A stretch of DNA of 64,000 nt from Mycobacterium sp. Root135 (GCF_001426545.1 NZ_LMEZ01000001.1:186967-250966), one strand, 5' to 3'; positions 9,100 through 17,802 are shown, counted from the stretch's first letter. Notes: generated by a model from the sequence alone, not told the origin. Made by a program: numbers and translations.

Positions 9100-9709
9100 G
9101 GTGGGTGCCTTTCTCAGGTGTGGTGTCGGTGGGTCGGGGGAGACGCAACAGTGCGTCCACGGTGTCGAGTGCGGCGCTGACGCGGGCGCGGAGGTCGGAG
9201 GCGGGATCCTCGGGTGAAGGGTCTTCCATCCACGACCGGAGCACCTCTTGGAAACCGCCGACCAGGAAGCGGCTGACGGCGTCGGGGGCGACGTCGGTGA
9301 TGGGGCCGACGACGCGCATGCCCTGGGCGGCGATTTCCTCGCAGGCGGGCAGCAGTTCGTCGCGGAACGCCATGACCACGCGTTGGGTGACGGCGCTGGG
9401 GACCACGTTGCGGTACGCCGCGCGGTGTTCGGCGGCGAAGTCGAACAGGCTGGTGACCCGCGCCCGGGCGTCGCCCTGAATGTCGGCGACGGCGGTGGCG
9501 AAGGCCACGGTGACGGCGGTCGCCACCGCGTCGTCACGATCGGTGAAGTGGCGGTAGAAGACCTGCCTGCTGACCCCGGCGCGGGCGACCAGGTCGCCGA
9601 CGGTGATCTCGTCGACCGGTCGCTCGTGCGCTAGGTCGAACGCGGCGGTGCGCAACAGGGTGCGGACGCGTTCGGCGCGCGGGTCGGCGCTGAGGGTGCG
9701 GCTGGGCAT
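9092..9709 (-). CDS. TetR/AcrR family transcriptional repressor
   Basis: A 205-residue protein with a canonical N-terminal TetR helix-turn-helix (ITVGDLVARAGVSRQVFYRHFTDRDDAV, about residues 35-62) and a helical ligand-binding C-terminus. I chose the ATG at 9709. A GTG six codons upstream (9727) would begin right at the edge of a 22-base palindrome and is less likely. The gene overlaps the downstream membrane transport gene and probably controls it and itself through the palindrome at 9728-9749. The ligand is unknown. Confidence 0.92.
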   Translation of the reverse strand: MPSRTLSADPRAERVRTLLRTAAFDLAHERPVDEITVGDLVARAGVSRQVFYRHFTDRDDAVATAVTVAFATAVADIQGDARARVTSLFDFAAEHRAAYRNVVPSAVTQRVVMAFRDELLPACEEIAAQGMRVVGPITDVAPDAVSRFLVGGFQEVLRSWMEDPSPEDPASDLRARVSAALDTVDALLRLPRPTDTTPEKGTHHG

Positions 9710-9727
9710 GTGGTTAGCGTATGCCAC

Positions 9728-9749
9728 TTCGTGGACACGTGACCACGAA
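9728..9749. promoter_or_regulatory. Palindromic operator of the TetR-efflux unit
   Basis: A 22-base inverted repeat with arms TTCGTGG-CACG / CGTG-CCACGAA. Ten of the eleven base pairs per arm match; only one symmetric pair near the centre fails. It lies 19 bases upstream of the TetR ATG, the usual place for an autoregulatory TetR operator. Seen directly; binding is inferred. Confidence 0.75.
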
Positions 9750-9837
9750 ATCTCGGGTTAGCTCCGACACCCCCGACCGGTGGTGTGACTGGCGCGACTC
9801 CAACGCTGTCGCGTGGACGGCGAGCTGGTAGTAACGC

Positions 9838-9866
9838 TTGCCGTTAATAACGCACGGCGTTATCAT
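9838..9866 (+). promoter_or_regulatory. Leaderless promoter of higBA with overlapping inverted-repeat operator
   Basis: A -35-like TTGCCG (9838-9843), 17-base spacer and -10 TATCAT (9861-9866) place the transcription start at or very near the GTG of the toxin gene (9873), so the message would be leaderless. A perfect inverted repeat ATAACGC-acg-GCGTTAT (9847-9863) fills the spacer and overlaps the -10. A further similar half-site, GTAACGC, is at 9831-9837. This fits autorepression by the HigA antitoxin, as is known for the family. Confidence 0.75.
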
Positions 9867-9872
9867 TGACCC

Positions 9873-10154
9873 GTGATCCGTTCGTTCCGGAACAAGGACA
9901 CCGAAGCGACCTGGCAACGCCGCTACGTCAAGAGCCTCAGCCCGGAGCTCAGCAGACTCACGTACAAGAAGCTCGTCCTCATCAATGCGGCCGAGACCAT
10001 CAACGACCTCAGGGTGCCTCCGGGCAACCGCCTGGAGAAATTGGTCGGCGAACGCGCCGGCCAGTACAGCATCCGCGTCAACGACCAGTGGCGAATCTGC
10101 TTCACCTGGAGCGCGAGCGGTGCCGCCAATGTCGAACCCGTCGACTACCACTGA
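9873..10154 (+). CDS. higB: HigB/RelE-type toxin of a type II toxin-antitoxin system
   Basis: A 93-residue basic protein beginning MIRSFRNKDTEATWQ and ending with QYSIRVNDQWRICFTW. This matches the HigB/'killer protein' branch of the RelE superfamily: ribosome-dependent mRNA interferases acting in the cytoplasm. The conserved 'LPPGNRLEKL'-type element (here LRVPPGNRLEKL) and the WRICF strand are present. GTG start, probably leaderless (see promoter at 9838-9866). The antitoxin gene follows 12 bases later, giving the toxin-first order typical of higBA. Confidence 0.93.
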   Translation: MIRSFRNKDTEATWQRRYVKSLSPELSRLTYKKLVLINAAETINDLRVPPGNRLEKLVGERAGQYSIRVNDQWRICFTWSASGAANVEPVDYH

Positions 10155-10166
10155 AGGGAGATACCA

Positions 10167-10454
10167 ATGGCCGACTTCGCACCCACCCATCCCGGCGAGA
10201 TCCTGCTAACCGAGTTCCTCGAGCCAATGGGCATCACGCAGTACCGAATTGCCAAGGCGATCGACGTGCCAGCGCGCCGTATCAACGAGATCGTCCACGG
10301 CAAGCGCGGGATCACCGCAGACACCGGCCTCCGGCTGTCGCGCGCACTCGGACTCAGCGACATGTTCTTCGTCAACATGCAGGCGCACTACGACGCAGAG
10401 GTCGCCCGTGTGCACCTGGCGGACGAGCTCGCTTCGATTGAACGGATCGCATAG
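10167..10454 (+). CDS. higA: HigA-type antitoxin (XRE helix-turn-helix)
   Basis: A 95-residue protein opening with FAPTHPGEILLTEFLEPMGI, the signature of HigA antitoxins. An XRE helix-turn-helix follows (ITQYRIAKAIDVPARRINEIVHGKRGITADTGLRLSRALG, about residues 24-63). It neutralises HigB and should repress the operon through the inverted repeat at 9847-9863. A clear ribosome-binding site (AAGGGAG) precedes the ATG. Ends 14 bases before the convergent serine hydrolase gene. Confidence 0.93.
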   Translation: MADFAPTHPGEILLTEFLEPMGITQYRIAKAIDVPARRINEIVHGKRGITADTGLRLSRALGLSDMFFVNMQAHYDAEVARVHLADELASIERIA

Positions 10455-10468
10455 CGGAGGCGTCAAGG

Positions 10469-12142
10469 TTATTCGGTGAACGCGCGCGAGTAGCGGCAGC
10501 CGTCGCGGTCCGCCCACGACGTCGTCCCCCCGGCACGGGGGCCAAAGGTGATGCGCTCGGGCAGTCGTGGGTCGGCGCCGATCCTGAACGTCGACTCGCC
10601 AAGCGGAACCAGTTCAACCTCGTCGGCGGGAGCCTCCACGCCTCCTGGGGCGATCAGAACGAGTCGGCCACGGCGCAGTACCACCCTGAAGTTGGTGAAC
10701 CATGGTGTGTACGAACGGTAATGGCCGCACAGCGACTCCAGACGTTCCGTCGGAGCAACCAATGGGCTCGGAGCGTCGGGTCGGGCGAACTCGCTGGAAC
10801 CCCATAGCCACACGCCGGCGTCGACGGTGAGCGCAAACCTGGCCAGCGATCGGTGGGACGTCACCGCCCGGCCGGACCACGTGCGCAACAGAGGCGACCG
10901 CTCGCCGTCGCAGTCCACCGACATGGTGACCCGCTCACCGTCGCGTTCCTCGACCCGGACCTCGATCTCGCGCGGACCGGTCGACGGATCCAATCCCTTT
11001 GGCATGCAAACGAATCGGCCGGTGACGCTCCCACCGTCCACGAGTCTTGCGTCCCACCAGCACGGGTCGAACGCGTCAGGGTTCACGGCTCCAGGACATG
11101 CCAATTCCGCGGCGACGGAGCGGGCGATCGCCTCGGCGACGGGGGAGTCACCGTTGGCGTTGGTCACGACGCAAACCGCGACACCGGCGTCGAGATCGGC
11201 CAGGAGGAACGACGCGTACCCGACCATGCCGCCGCCATGCGAGAGCACCGTCCGTGCGTCGACCCGTTCGACGTTGATCCCGAGCCCGTAGCGGCTGCTC
11301 TCGGTCGGTGGGACGCCGGGCGCGGCAAGAACGTCCTCGCCTTCGGGCGCAGTCGACGCCACCATCGTGGCGAAGTCCGCGGCGTCCAGGATCGACGCGG
11401 AGTCCAGCGTGCCGCGGCCCAGCAGCATGCGGGCGAACCGGCCCAGATCCGACACGGTGGCGGCGACGTTGCCGTCGGCGCCGGCCACCTCCAACCACGG
11501 CGCGCCTGCGAGCGCGTCACCCGGAACCCACGGTCGATCGTCGTGACGAGGTTGGTACCCGCGCGCCAGCCTCGGGTAGTCGTCGTGGGTGACACAGGCG
11601 ATGGTAGACGTCATGCCCAGCGGCGAGAGGATGCGTTCGCGCACCAGATCGACGAGCCGACGCCCGGACACCTGTCGCACGACGAGGCCCAGCAGGATGA
11701 AGCCCAGGTTCGAGTAGTGGAAGAACGTCCCAGGCGGGGCTGGCGACACGTCGCCGGTGAAGGTCGCCACCTGGCCGACCTCGTCGGGCAGCGCATCGAC
11801 GCTCGCCACCAGTCCGGCGGTGTGGTTGAGCAGCCGCCGGATGGTGATGCCGTTGCCTCGCAGCGGCTCTGGGAGCCAGTCCAACACCGAGCCGACGGAC
11901 TGGTCGAGCTCGATCAGCCCTTGCCGAACGAGCCGGAGCACCACGATAGAGGTGAAGACCTTGCTGATCGATCCGATCTCGAAGAGATGATGTGGCGCAA
12001 CGGTTGTGCCCGCAGGTACGTCGGCATAGCCGAAGCCGTGCGAGAACACCTCGCCCTGCCGGTCGACGACCAGCACCGCGCCACCGGGCACCGCCCACTG
12101 CCTGGCGACGGCGTCGACCAGCGCACGGGCGGACTCAGTCAT
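10469..12142 (-). CDS. Serine beta-lactamase/penicillin-binding-protein-like hydrolase (beta-lactamase family, class C type)
   Basis: A 557-residue protein without an evident signal peptide. It carries the SxxK nucleophile motif (S58-I-S-K61), YSN (Y143-S-N145) and an HGG motif (LSHGGGMVGY) of the serine beta-lactamase/DD-peptidase/esterase fold. A further C-terminal beta-rich region of about 200 residues follows. Family members include D-aminopeptidases, DD-carboxypeptidases and esterases. The ATG overlaps the stop of the diaminopimelate decarboxylase gene by eight bases, making this the last gene of the kinase-decarboxylase operon. In that context a peptidase acting on D-amino-acid-containing peptides is attractive (inference). 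The longer in-frame upstream start lies inside the neighbour gene and was not used. Confidence 0.88.
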   Translation of the reverse strand: MTESARALVDAVARQWAVPGGAVLVVDRQGEVFSHGFGYADVPAGTTVAPHHLFEIGSISKVFTSIVVLRLVRQGLIELDQSVGSVLDWLPEPLRGNGITIRRLLNHTAGLVASVDALPDEVGQVATFTGDVSPAPPGTFFHYSNLGFILLGLVVRQVSGRRLVDLVRERILSPLGMTSTIACVTHDDYPRLARGYQPRHDDRPWVPGDALAGAPWLEVAGADGNVAATVSDLGRFARMLLGRGTLDSASILDAADFATMVASTAPEGEDVLAAPGVPPTESSRYGLGINVERVDARTVLSHGGGMVGYASFLLADLDAGVAVCVVTNANGDSPVAEAIARSVAAELACPGAVNPDAFDPCWWDARLVDGGSVTGRFVCMPKGLDPSTGPREIEVRVEERDGERVTMSVDCDGERSPLLRTWSGRAVTSHRSLARFALTVDAGVWLWGSSEFARPDAPSPLVAPTERLESLCGHYRSYTPWFTNFRVVLRRGRLVLIAPGGVEAPADEVELVPLGESTFRIGADPRLPERITFGPRAGGTTSWADRDGCRYSRAFTE

Positions 12143-13421
12143 CGGCACCAGCCACCAGGCATTCGCGCCGCAACAGGTCGTCGAAGGTCTCCCGACGAAC
12201 GGCCAACCGGGAGCTACCGCTCCGGCAGAAGACGACGGGTGGTCGCAACGCCGCATTGTAGTTGTTCGACATCGTGTAGCAGTACGCACCGGTCACCGGG
12301 ACCGTGACCAGGTCACCCACGCGAGGGGATACGACTTCCACGCCGTGGGCGAGCTCGTCACCGGATTCGCAGTGCCTGCCGACGAGGTCCACGATCTCGG
12401 CGGGCCCGCTTCGGTCGATCACCGACGGCTGGAACGCCTGCCCGTAGAGCGACACCTCGAGGTTGTCGCCCATGCCGCCGTCGACCGCCACGTGGGTGCG
12501 CACACCACGCTTGACCGTGACGACTCGATAGGCGGTGATTCCGTTGCGCGCCACCAACGACCGGCCGGGTTCCACCAGCAACTCGACGTCGCGGCCCAGG
12601 TGTCGATGGACGGCGGTGACCAGGCGGTCGGCGTACTCGTCGACCGACGGTGCGGCGTCGGCGCTGGTATAGCGAACACCGAGGCCGCCGCCGAAGTCGT
12701 AGACGTCGAAGCGCTCGAACACGGCAAGGGCTTGTACGGCCGCCTCGAATTGCCCGAGGTCCAGGAGCTGGGATCCGACGTGCGCGTGCAGGCCACGAAG
12801 ATCGAGCATCGGTTCGCGACGGATCCGTCGGATCACGTCGTCGACCATGTCCGACGGAATGCCGAACTTGGACGCGTCGTGACCGGTCATCATGGCCGCG
12901 TGCGTCTTGGCGTCGAGTGACGGGCTCACGCGCAGCAGAACCGGCACCGGCTTCGTCGCAAGACGGCTGATGCGTTCGACGTCGTCGAGATTGTCGACGA
13001 CGACGTAACGCACCCCTGCGCCGATCGCAGCACGCACGTCGTCGTCGGTCTTCGCGTTGCCGTGGAAGACCATTCGAGCGGCGTCGGCTCCACCCGCGAG
13101 CGCCATTCCGAGTTCACCCGCCGCAGCCGTGTCGGTGCCGCAGCCTTCCTCCGACACCACGCCGATGACGGAGGCGGACGGAAAGCTCTTCGACGCGAAC
13201 AGCACGAGGGAGTGGGGATGACGGCTGGTGAATGCGTCGACGTATGCGCGTGCCGTGCGGCGCAAGGCGCCCTCGTCGACGAGATAGGCCGGCGTGCCAT
13301 ATTTCTCGGCCAGCTCGGCCACCGCGCAGCCACCGACGAGCAATCGTCCGTCGGCGTCCAGCGTCGTTCCCGCGGGGTACAGGCCCAAGTCGACGGCGGC
13401 GGGTGTGCGCAATTCGGTCAT
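12135..13421 (-). CDS. lysA: Diaminopimelate decarboxylase-like PLP enzyme (fold type III)
   Basis: 428 residues. PLP-binding lysine in FASKSF (K78), HAHVGSQ, DFGGGLGVRY, EPGRSLVAR, HCESGDELA and GAYCYTMSNNYN are hallmarks of meso-diaminopimelate decarboxylase (meso-DAP to L-lysine plus CO2). Instead of standing with lysine or threonine biosynthesis genes, it is translationally coupled to an FGGY kinase (upstream, overlap 13418-13421) and a serine hydrolase (downstream). This suggests a second, catabolic copy that handles DAP from imported peptides; the genome should carry another lysA beside thrA/argS. An ornithine or other amino acid substrate is possible, but the CESGD and YCYTMS motifs favour DAP. 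Confidence 0.87.
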   Translation of the reverse strand: MTELRTPAAVDLGLYPAGTTLDADGRLLVGGCAVAELAEKYGTPAYLVDEGALRRTARAYVDAFTSRHPHSLVLFASKSFPSASVIGVVSEEGCGTDTAAAGELGMALAGGADAARMVFHGNAKTDDDVRAAIGAGVRYVVVDNLDDVERISRLATKPVPVLLRVSPSLDAKTHAAMMTGHDASKFGIPSDMVDDVIRRIRREPMLDLRGLHAHVGSQLLDLGQFEAAVQALAVFERFDVYDFGGGLGVRYTSADAAPSVDEYADRLVTAVHRHLGRDVELLVEPGRSLVARNGITAYRVVTVKRGVRTHVAVDGGMGDNLEVSLYGQAFQPSVIDRSGPAEIVDLVGRHCESGDELAHGVEVVSPRVGDLVTVPVTGAYCYTMSNNYNAALRPPVVFCRSGSSRLAVRRETFDDLLRRECLVAGADD

Positions 13422-14887
13422 GCTGGCCCTTCTTCACGCCTGGTGCCTTGAGATCGGCAGGCTGCGTCGTGCCGTTCGAAGCGCGTGGCCCAGTCTTCGG
13501 CTCTGGCTGGGTCGGGTTCGACGACGTCGGTCTCAGGTGGGGGTTCGGCGGACGTCTCGGGCCAGTGCAGTTCCGCGCGACCGGCGAACAGCGCCGCACC
13601 TACCGCAGAATGGTCCCGCTCGTGCCGGTCGAACGACACGACACGTCCGGTCGCGTCGGCGAGATCCTGCCGAAACGCACTGGGGGCGGCACCCGACCCG
13701 CTCATCAGAATCGTGCCGCGGATACCGGACGCGTGCTCGAGCACTTCGAGGCATCGGCGTGACTCGAGCACGATGCCTGCCAGCAGGCCCCGAGCAAGCT
13801 CCGCGGAGGTGGTGCGCAACGTTAGCCCCTCGACGGCCCCGACGAGCCGTGGATCCCACAGGGCCCCTTGCTCACCCGGGGACAGGTAGGGCAGGACGAG
13901 CGGTGCGGATTCCAGTGCTGCCGTCGCGGCCAAGTCGGCGAGTGACGCAGGTCCGCCGTCAACGCCCAGCAGGGCCGCCAGCCATTCCATCGCCGAACCC
14001 GTTGCCAGCAGGTCCATCTCGAGTCCGTACCCTTCGTCGGCCATGGGAGTCACCAGGTAGCGACCGGCGCCGTCGACGCGAGGCGATGCGGACCAGCCGA
14101 GGATGACGCTGCTGGTGCCGGCGATGTATGCGACGTCGCCGGCGGCGCGGACACCGAGCCCGTATGCCCCCAGCACCGAGTCGGCCGCGCCGACGACCAC
14201 GGGGAGCCCTGCCGTGCAACCCCAGCGTTCTGCCACGCGTGGGGCCAGCGGACGGCTGGTTCGGGACGTCACCACGTTGGGCAACGACGTGACCGAAGCC
14301 GCCGAAAGCGTCGTGGCATCCCAGGTTTTGGTGTGCAGGTCATAGGCGCCGTATCCGGATGCGGTGCTCGGGTCGGTCAGCAGTTCACCCGTCAAGGCGT
14401 GGAAGAGGTAGTCCTTCGCCCCGGCAACGATGGTCTCGGCCGCGAGGCCGAGACGGACTCGCCTGGCGTGCATGGCGAGCAGATAGCGGCCGTCGAAGCG
14501 TTGACCGGTCCGCTCGTAGAGGACGTCCGGCCCGACGGCCGTGGCGATCCGTCGTCCGTCGGGCTCGGCCCGGCCGTCCCTCCACGTGATCGCGGGACCG
14601 ACGGGCGTGCCGTCGCCCGCCATGCTGACCAAGGTTGGCAGCATGCCGGACAACCCGATGGTGTGCCACGAGGAGGGGTTGGTGGCGGCTGCGACCTTGC
14701 CGATCGCGACGTCGCATGCGGTGAGCCAGTCCGCTGGATTCTGTTCGGCCGCACCGTCTTCGGGTTGCGACGTCGGATAACCGGCGCGCGCCCGCGCGAC
14801 GCACCTGCCCCTCTCGTCGACGGCGACCACCTTGACGCTGCTCGTCCCGAGGTCGACGCCGACGGCCAGGACGGGGCGAGACGTCAC
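13418..14887 (-). CDS. FGGY-family carbohydrate kinase (xylulokinase-like)
   Basis: A 489-residue two-domain ATP-dependent sugar kinase. The N-terminal ATPase phosphate loop GVDLGTSSVKVVAVDERG (about 10-27), the catalytic region ITWRDGRA, the AADSVLGAYGLGV segment and the C-terminal GSGAAPSAFRQDLADATGR adenosine motif are all seen. The xylulokinase/gluconokinase branch is closest by eye, but FGGY specificity cannot be read reliably. It overlaps the downstream decarboxylase (ATGA) and follows the aminotransferase by 21 bases, so it belongs to the same operon. Its sugar substrate is the main unknown of this island. Confidence 0.9.
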   Translation of the reverse strand: MTSRPVLAVGVDLGTSSVKVVAVDERGRCVARARAGYPTSQPEDGAAEQNPADWLTACDVAIGKVAAATNPSSWHTIGLSGMLPTLVSMAGDGTPVGPAITWRDGRAEPDGRRIATAVGPDVLYERTGQRFDGRYLLAMHARRVRLGLAAETIVAGAKDYLFHALTGELLTDPSTASGYGAYDLHTKTWDATTLSAASVTSLPNVVTSRTSRPLAPRVAERWGCTAGLPVVVGAADSVLGAYGLGVRAAGDVAYIAGTSSVILGWSASPRVDGAGRYLVTPMADEGYGLEMDLLATGSAMEWLAALLGVDGGPASLADLAATAALESAPLVLPYLSPGEQGALWDPRLVGAVEGLTLRTTSAELARGLLAGIVLESRRCLEVLEHASGIRGTILMSGSGAAPSAFRQDLADATGRVVSFDRHERDHSAVGAALFAGRAELHWPETSAEPPPETDVVEPDPARAEDWATRFERHDAACRSQGTRREEGPA

Positions 14888-14908
14888 CGGAGGCCGCTCG
14901 TCGGCGTT

Positions 14909-16258
14909 CTACCGCTCACGCGCCACCACGGTGAGCGCGGCTTCGGCGGCAGTGAGCGTCTCGTCGACGTCGGCATCGGTGTGTACCAGTGAGACGAAGA
15001 GATTCTCGAACTGCAACGGGTGAAAGAGGACACCGCGCACCACCATCTCCTGATACCACCGCGTGAACACCTCCTCGTGCGCATGCGCCGCGGCGTCGCG
15101 CCAGTTCTTGATCGGGCGGTCGGTGAACCACAGCTGGAAGACGGTGCCGATACCCTTCACGTAGGCGTCGACGCCCTTTTCGTCGGCGATCGTCTTGAGG
15201 CCGCGCCCCAGACGGTCGCCCAGCGCGCGCTGTCGCTCGTACAGTCCGGGCTCCGACAGCACGTCCATGGTGGCCGACACCGCCGCACATTGCACGACAT
15301 TGGCGTTGTAGGTGCCTGAGTGGGAGTACGTGCCGTCTGCGATGAGCCGCATCGCCTCCTTCGTGCCCGCGACCGCGGCCACGGGGAATCCACCGCCGAC
15401 TCCCTTGGCGTAGGTGGTGAGATCCGGCGTGACGCCGAACCATTCCTGCGCACCACCGCGAGCGAACCGGAATCCCGTGATGACCTCGTCGAAGATGAGC
15501 ATGGCGCCGTATTTGGTGGTCTGCTCCCGCAACAGTTCGAGGTAGCCCGGTTCGGGCAGGATGCAGCCGGTGTTGAACACGGCTGGCTCCGTGAGTACCG
15601 CGGCGATCTCCTCGCCACGTTCCTCCATCAGTCGAACGAAACTCTCCGGGTCGTTCCAGGTGAGGACGACCAGGGTGCCCTCGAGTTCTGCCGGTACGCC
15701 CGGACCCATCGCCACGGGGCGAGGCCGATCCGCTCCACCCGCGAGTACCGGGTCGACGTGGTTGGACCAGTAGACCGTGTCCTGCCAGCCGTGGTAGTGC
15801 CCCTCGAAGCGAACGATGAGGCGGCGCCCGGTGGTTGCGCGGGCCAGCCGGACGGCGGTCCCAACGGCTTCCGAACCGGAGTTGGTGAAACGCACCTGTT
15901 CCACGCCGGGAACGGCTGCGACGACCTTCTCGGCAGCCTCGATCTCGAGCTCGTAGGGCAGGCCGAAGCAGGTGCCGTATTCGGTGATCGCGTCGGTGAC
16001 GGCCTTGGTCACCTGTGGGTGGCGATGGCCGAGAATCATCGGTCCGAGGCCGAGCAGATAGTCGATGTACTCGTTTCCGTCGACGTCGCGCAGGCGCGAA
16101 CCCTGGCCTTCGGCGATGAAGAGGGGATAGGGCTTCCAGCCGTTGCGCGGCAGGCGGGCGGTGCTACCCGCTCCGCCGGGGATGGTGCGGCACGCGCGCT
16201 CGTAGAGCGACTTGGTTACCGCGGTCCGCTCGGCATATGCGGTGTCGAACGTCGTCAT
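14909..16258 (-). CDS. Class III PLP aminotransferase, glutamate-1-semialdehyde-aminomutase-like
   Basis: A 449-residue fold-type-I PLP enzyme. Key elements are IPGGAGSTAR, DVDGNEYIDYLLGLGPMILGH, SGSEAVGTAVRLARA, the HYHGW motif, IFDEVITGFR and the Schiff-base lysine in TTYAKGVGGGFPV (K285). This sub-branch includes GSA aminomutase-like enzymes and D- or beta-amino-acid aminotransferases. The context is catabolic (importer, aminopeptidase, kinase) and no heme genes are near, so HemL itself is unlikely. It is the first gene of the aminotransferase-kinase-decarboxylase-hydrolase transcript; a perfect 14-base palindrome lies 40 bases upstream. Confidence 0.88.
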   Translation of the reverse strand: MTTFDTAYAERTAVTKSLYERACRTIPGGAGSTARLPRNGWKPYPLFIAEGQGSRLRDVDGNEYIDYLLGLGPMILGHRHPQVTKAVTDAITEYGTCFGLPYELEIEAAEKVVAAVPGVEQVRFTNSGSEAVGTAVRLARATTGRRLIVRFEGHYHGWQDTVYWSNHVDPVLAGGADRPRPVAMGPGVPAELEGTLVVLTWNDPESFVRLMEERGEEIAAVLTEPAVFNTGCILPEPGYLELLREQTTKYGAMLIFDEVITGFRFARGGAQEWFGVTPDLTTYAKGVGGGFPVAAVAGTKEAMRLIADGTYSHSGTYNANVVQCAAVSATMDVLSEPGLYERQRALGDRLGRGLKTIADEKGVDAYVKGIGTVFQLWFTDRPIKNWRDAAAHAHEEVFTRWYQEMVVRGVLFHPLQFENLFVSLVHTDADVDETLTAAEAALTVVARER

Positions 16259-16297
16259 GAATGCTCTTCCTGTTCGCTGGCCAACTCCAGATGCCAG

Positions 16298-16311
16298 CTT
16301 AGTATACTAAG
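16298..16311. promoter_or_regulatory. Perfect 14-bp palindrome, candidate GntR operator
   Basis: CTTAGTATACTAAG is a perfect palindrome 40 bases upstream of the aminotransferase start, in the only real gap (16259-16335) of the left half of the island. It contains TATACT and TAGTAT, usable as -10 hexamers. The same left half, CTTAGTAT, recurs at 19558-19565 in the divergent lipoprotein/permease promoter region. A site for the island's GntR/UTRA regulator is inferred. Confidence 0.65.
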
Positions 16312-16335
16312 TATGCACTACTGTCGGGCGGGCTT

Positions 16336-17802
16336 TCAGTCGACTGGATGCAAGAATTCGACGAGGGCTCGCACCGGGGTTCCGGTAGGGCCTGCCGGCC
16401 AGGGATGCGAGTCGCGTTCGAGCCATGCCGACGAGCCGTTGTCGACGTGCACCCACGGCACGTCGCCGACGAACGTGCGCAGGTACGTGGCCGCCAGCTG
16501 GCCGGAATCCGGCGCGTCGGGTGACGCGTTGGCGATGTCGGCAACGCGAGACGGCAGCAGCGCCACATAGGTCGGATGCAGCGGAAGCGCCCAGCCGGGG
16601 TCGAAGACGCGCGACCCCGCGTTGACCAAGGCCGTAGCGACCTCGTCGGAGGTCGCCCAGCAGCCCCAGAACGCGGTACCCACCGCGCCGGAGTCCGTCA
16701 GCGTTCCGACGTCGACGATGTGTTGGGGCCGTTGCTGGGCAAACCATCCGAGCGCGTCGGCGAGTACCAGGCGACCCTCGCAATCGGTGTCGAGAACCTC
16801 GGTGGTGCGCCCGCCGGGATGCGATACGACGTCACCGGGCCGAAGAGCCGATCCGCCCGGCATGTTTTCGGCTATCGGAAGGATCGCGACGACCGGTGCG
16901 GTGCGGCCGAGGGCCGCCGCCGCGATCACGGCGGCGGCAACCGAGGCGGCCGCCGCCATGTCGGACTTCATCCAGCTCAGTTCGCCCCCGTCGCGCTTGA
17001 GGTTGATGCCACCCGAGTCGAACGTGATGCCCTTGCCCGCCAGCGCGGTCACGGGCCCGTCGCCCTCGATGCGTAGCTCGACGACCAGGGGGGAGTGGGC
17101 ACTTCCCCCGCCAACGCCCAGCGTCGCGCCGAAGCCGCGGGCCCGAAGCGTTGCCGCGTCCCACGTCTCGACGAGAACCGAGTCGGGTGCCAGCTCGCGG
17201 GCAAGTGCGACGACTGCGTCGGCGAAGTCGTTTGGACACAGGGCATTCGGTGGTGTCTCGACCAGTTGGCGCACCCACCCCGTCACCCGCGCAAGGACTG
17301 CGGCGCGGACCAGGGTGGCGTCGGCGCCGACTGTGTCGTCGTCGATCAACGTCACCGGCACCGGCTGGAAGGGCCCACTGGTGTCCCGCCGGTATCGCCA
17401 GGCGCCGAGTGCGTGCCCCAGTGCAACCGCTCCGAGTGCACCGTCGGCCTCCATGGGCAGGGTGGAGACCGACGCACGACCGAGTTTCGCCGCCAACGCG
17501 GACTCGAACAGCACCGCCGGCGACGCGGTCCGGTCGCCGAGGCCCACCAGCAGCGCGCGCGTTGGACCCGATGGCCCGCCGACCACGACCACCGTCGTCG
17601 CGGACGGGCTGCCGTCGAAGTTCGGATCCGTCGCGGCAAGGGCCACGAGGTCGACGCCGAGGGCGTCGCCGACGAGCGCGGCGCCGCGCCCGCCCCGCAC
17701 GCCGTCGCCGTCGGAGTACAGGCCGACGATGACGTCGTGATCTCGGGCGACGACCCGGCCCAGGTCGCCTGAATCTCTGCGAGTGAACAACACGTCCGTC
17801 AC
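16336..17802 (-). CDS. M17 family leucyl aminopeptidase
   Basis: A 488-residue cytoplasmic dizinc aminopeptidase releasing N-terminal residues from peptides. The C-terminal catalytic domain holds the metal and catalytic residues K257 and D262 (GKGITFDSGGINLK), D281 (MKSDMAAAA), and D340 and E342. The usual NTDAEGRL signature reads DTDCEGRL here, keeping the metal ligands but changing the flanking Asn and Ala. The GTG start overlaps the stop of the substrate-binding lipoprotein (GTGA at 17799-17802), so importer and peptidase are coupled. This is not the housekeeping pepA context (no gcvT or lipB nearby). Confidence 0.92.
   Translation of the reverse strand: MTDVLFTRRDSGDLGRVVARDHDVIVGLYSDGDGVRGGRGAALVGDALGVDLVALAATDPNFDGSPSATTVVVVGGPSGPTRALLVGLGDRTASPAVLFESALAAKLGRASVSTLPMEADGALGAVALGHALGAWRYRRDTSGPFQPVPVTLIDDDTVGADATLVRAAVLARVTGWVRQLVETPPNALCPNDFADAVVALARELAPDSVLVETWDAATLRARGFGATLGVGGGSAHSPLVVELRIEGDGPVTALAGKGITFDSGGINLKRDGGELSWMKSDMAAAASVAAAVIAAAALGRTAPVVAILPIAENMPGGSALRPGDVVSHPGGRTTEVLDTDCEGRLVLADALGWFAQQRPQHIVDVGTLTDSGAVGTAFWGCWATSDEVATALVNAGSRVFDPGWALPLHPTYVALLPSRVADIANASPDAPDSGQLAATYLRTFVGDVPWVHVDNGSSAWLERDSHPWPAGPTGTPVRALVEFLHPVD

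Noticed and set aside
14909..16258. Heme-pathway HemL assignment for the class III aminotransferase
   Set aside because: Fold matches, but neighbours are an importer, kinase and decarboxylase; no heme genes nearby.
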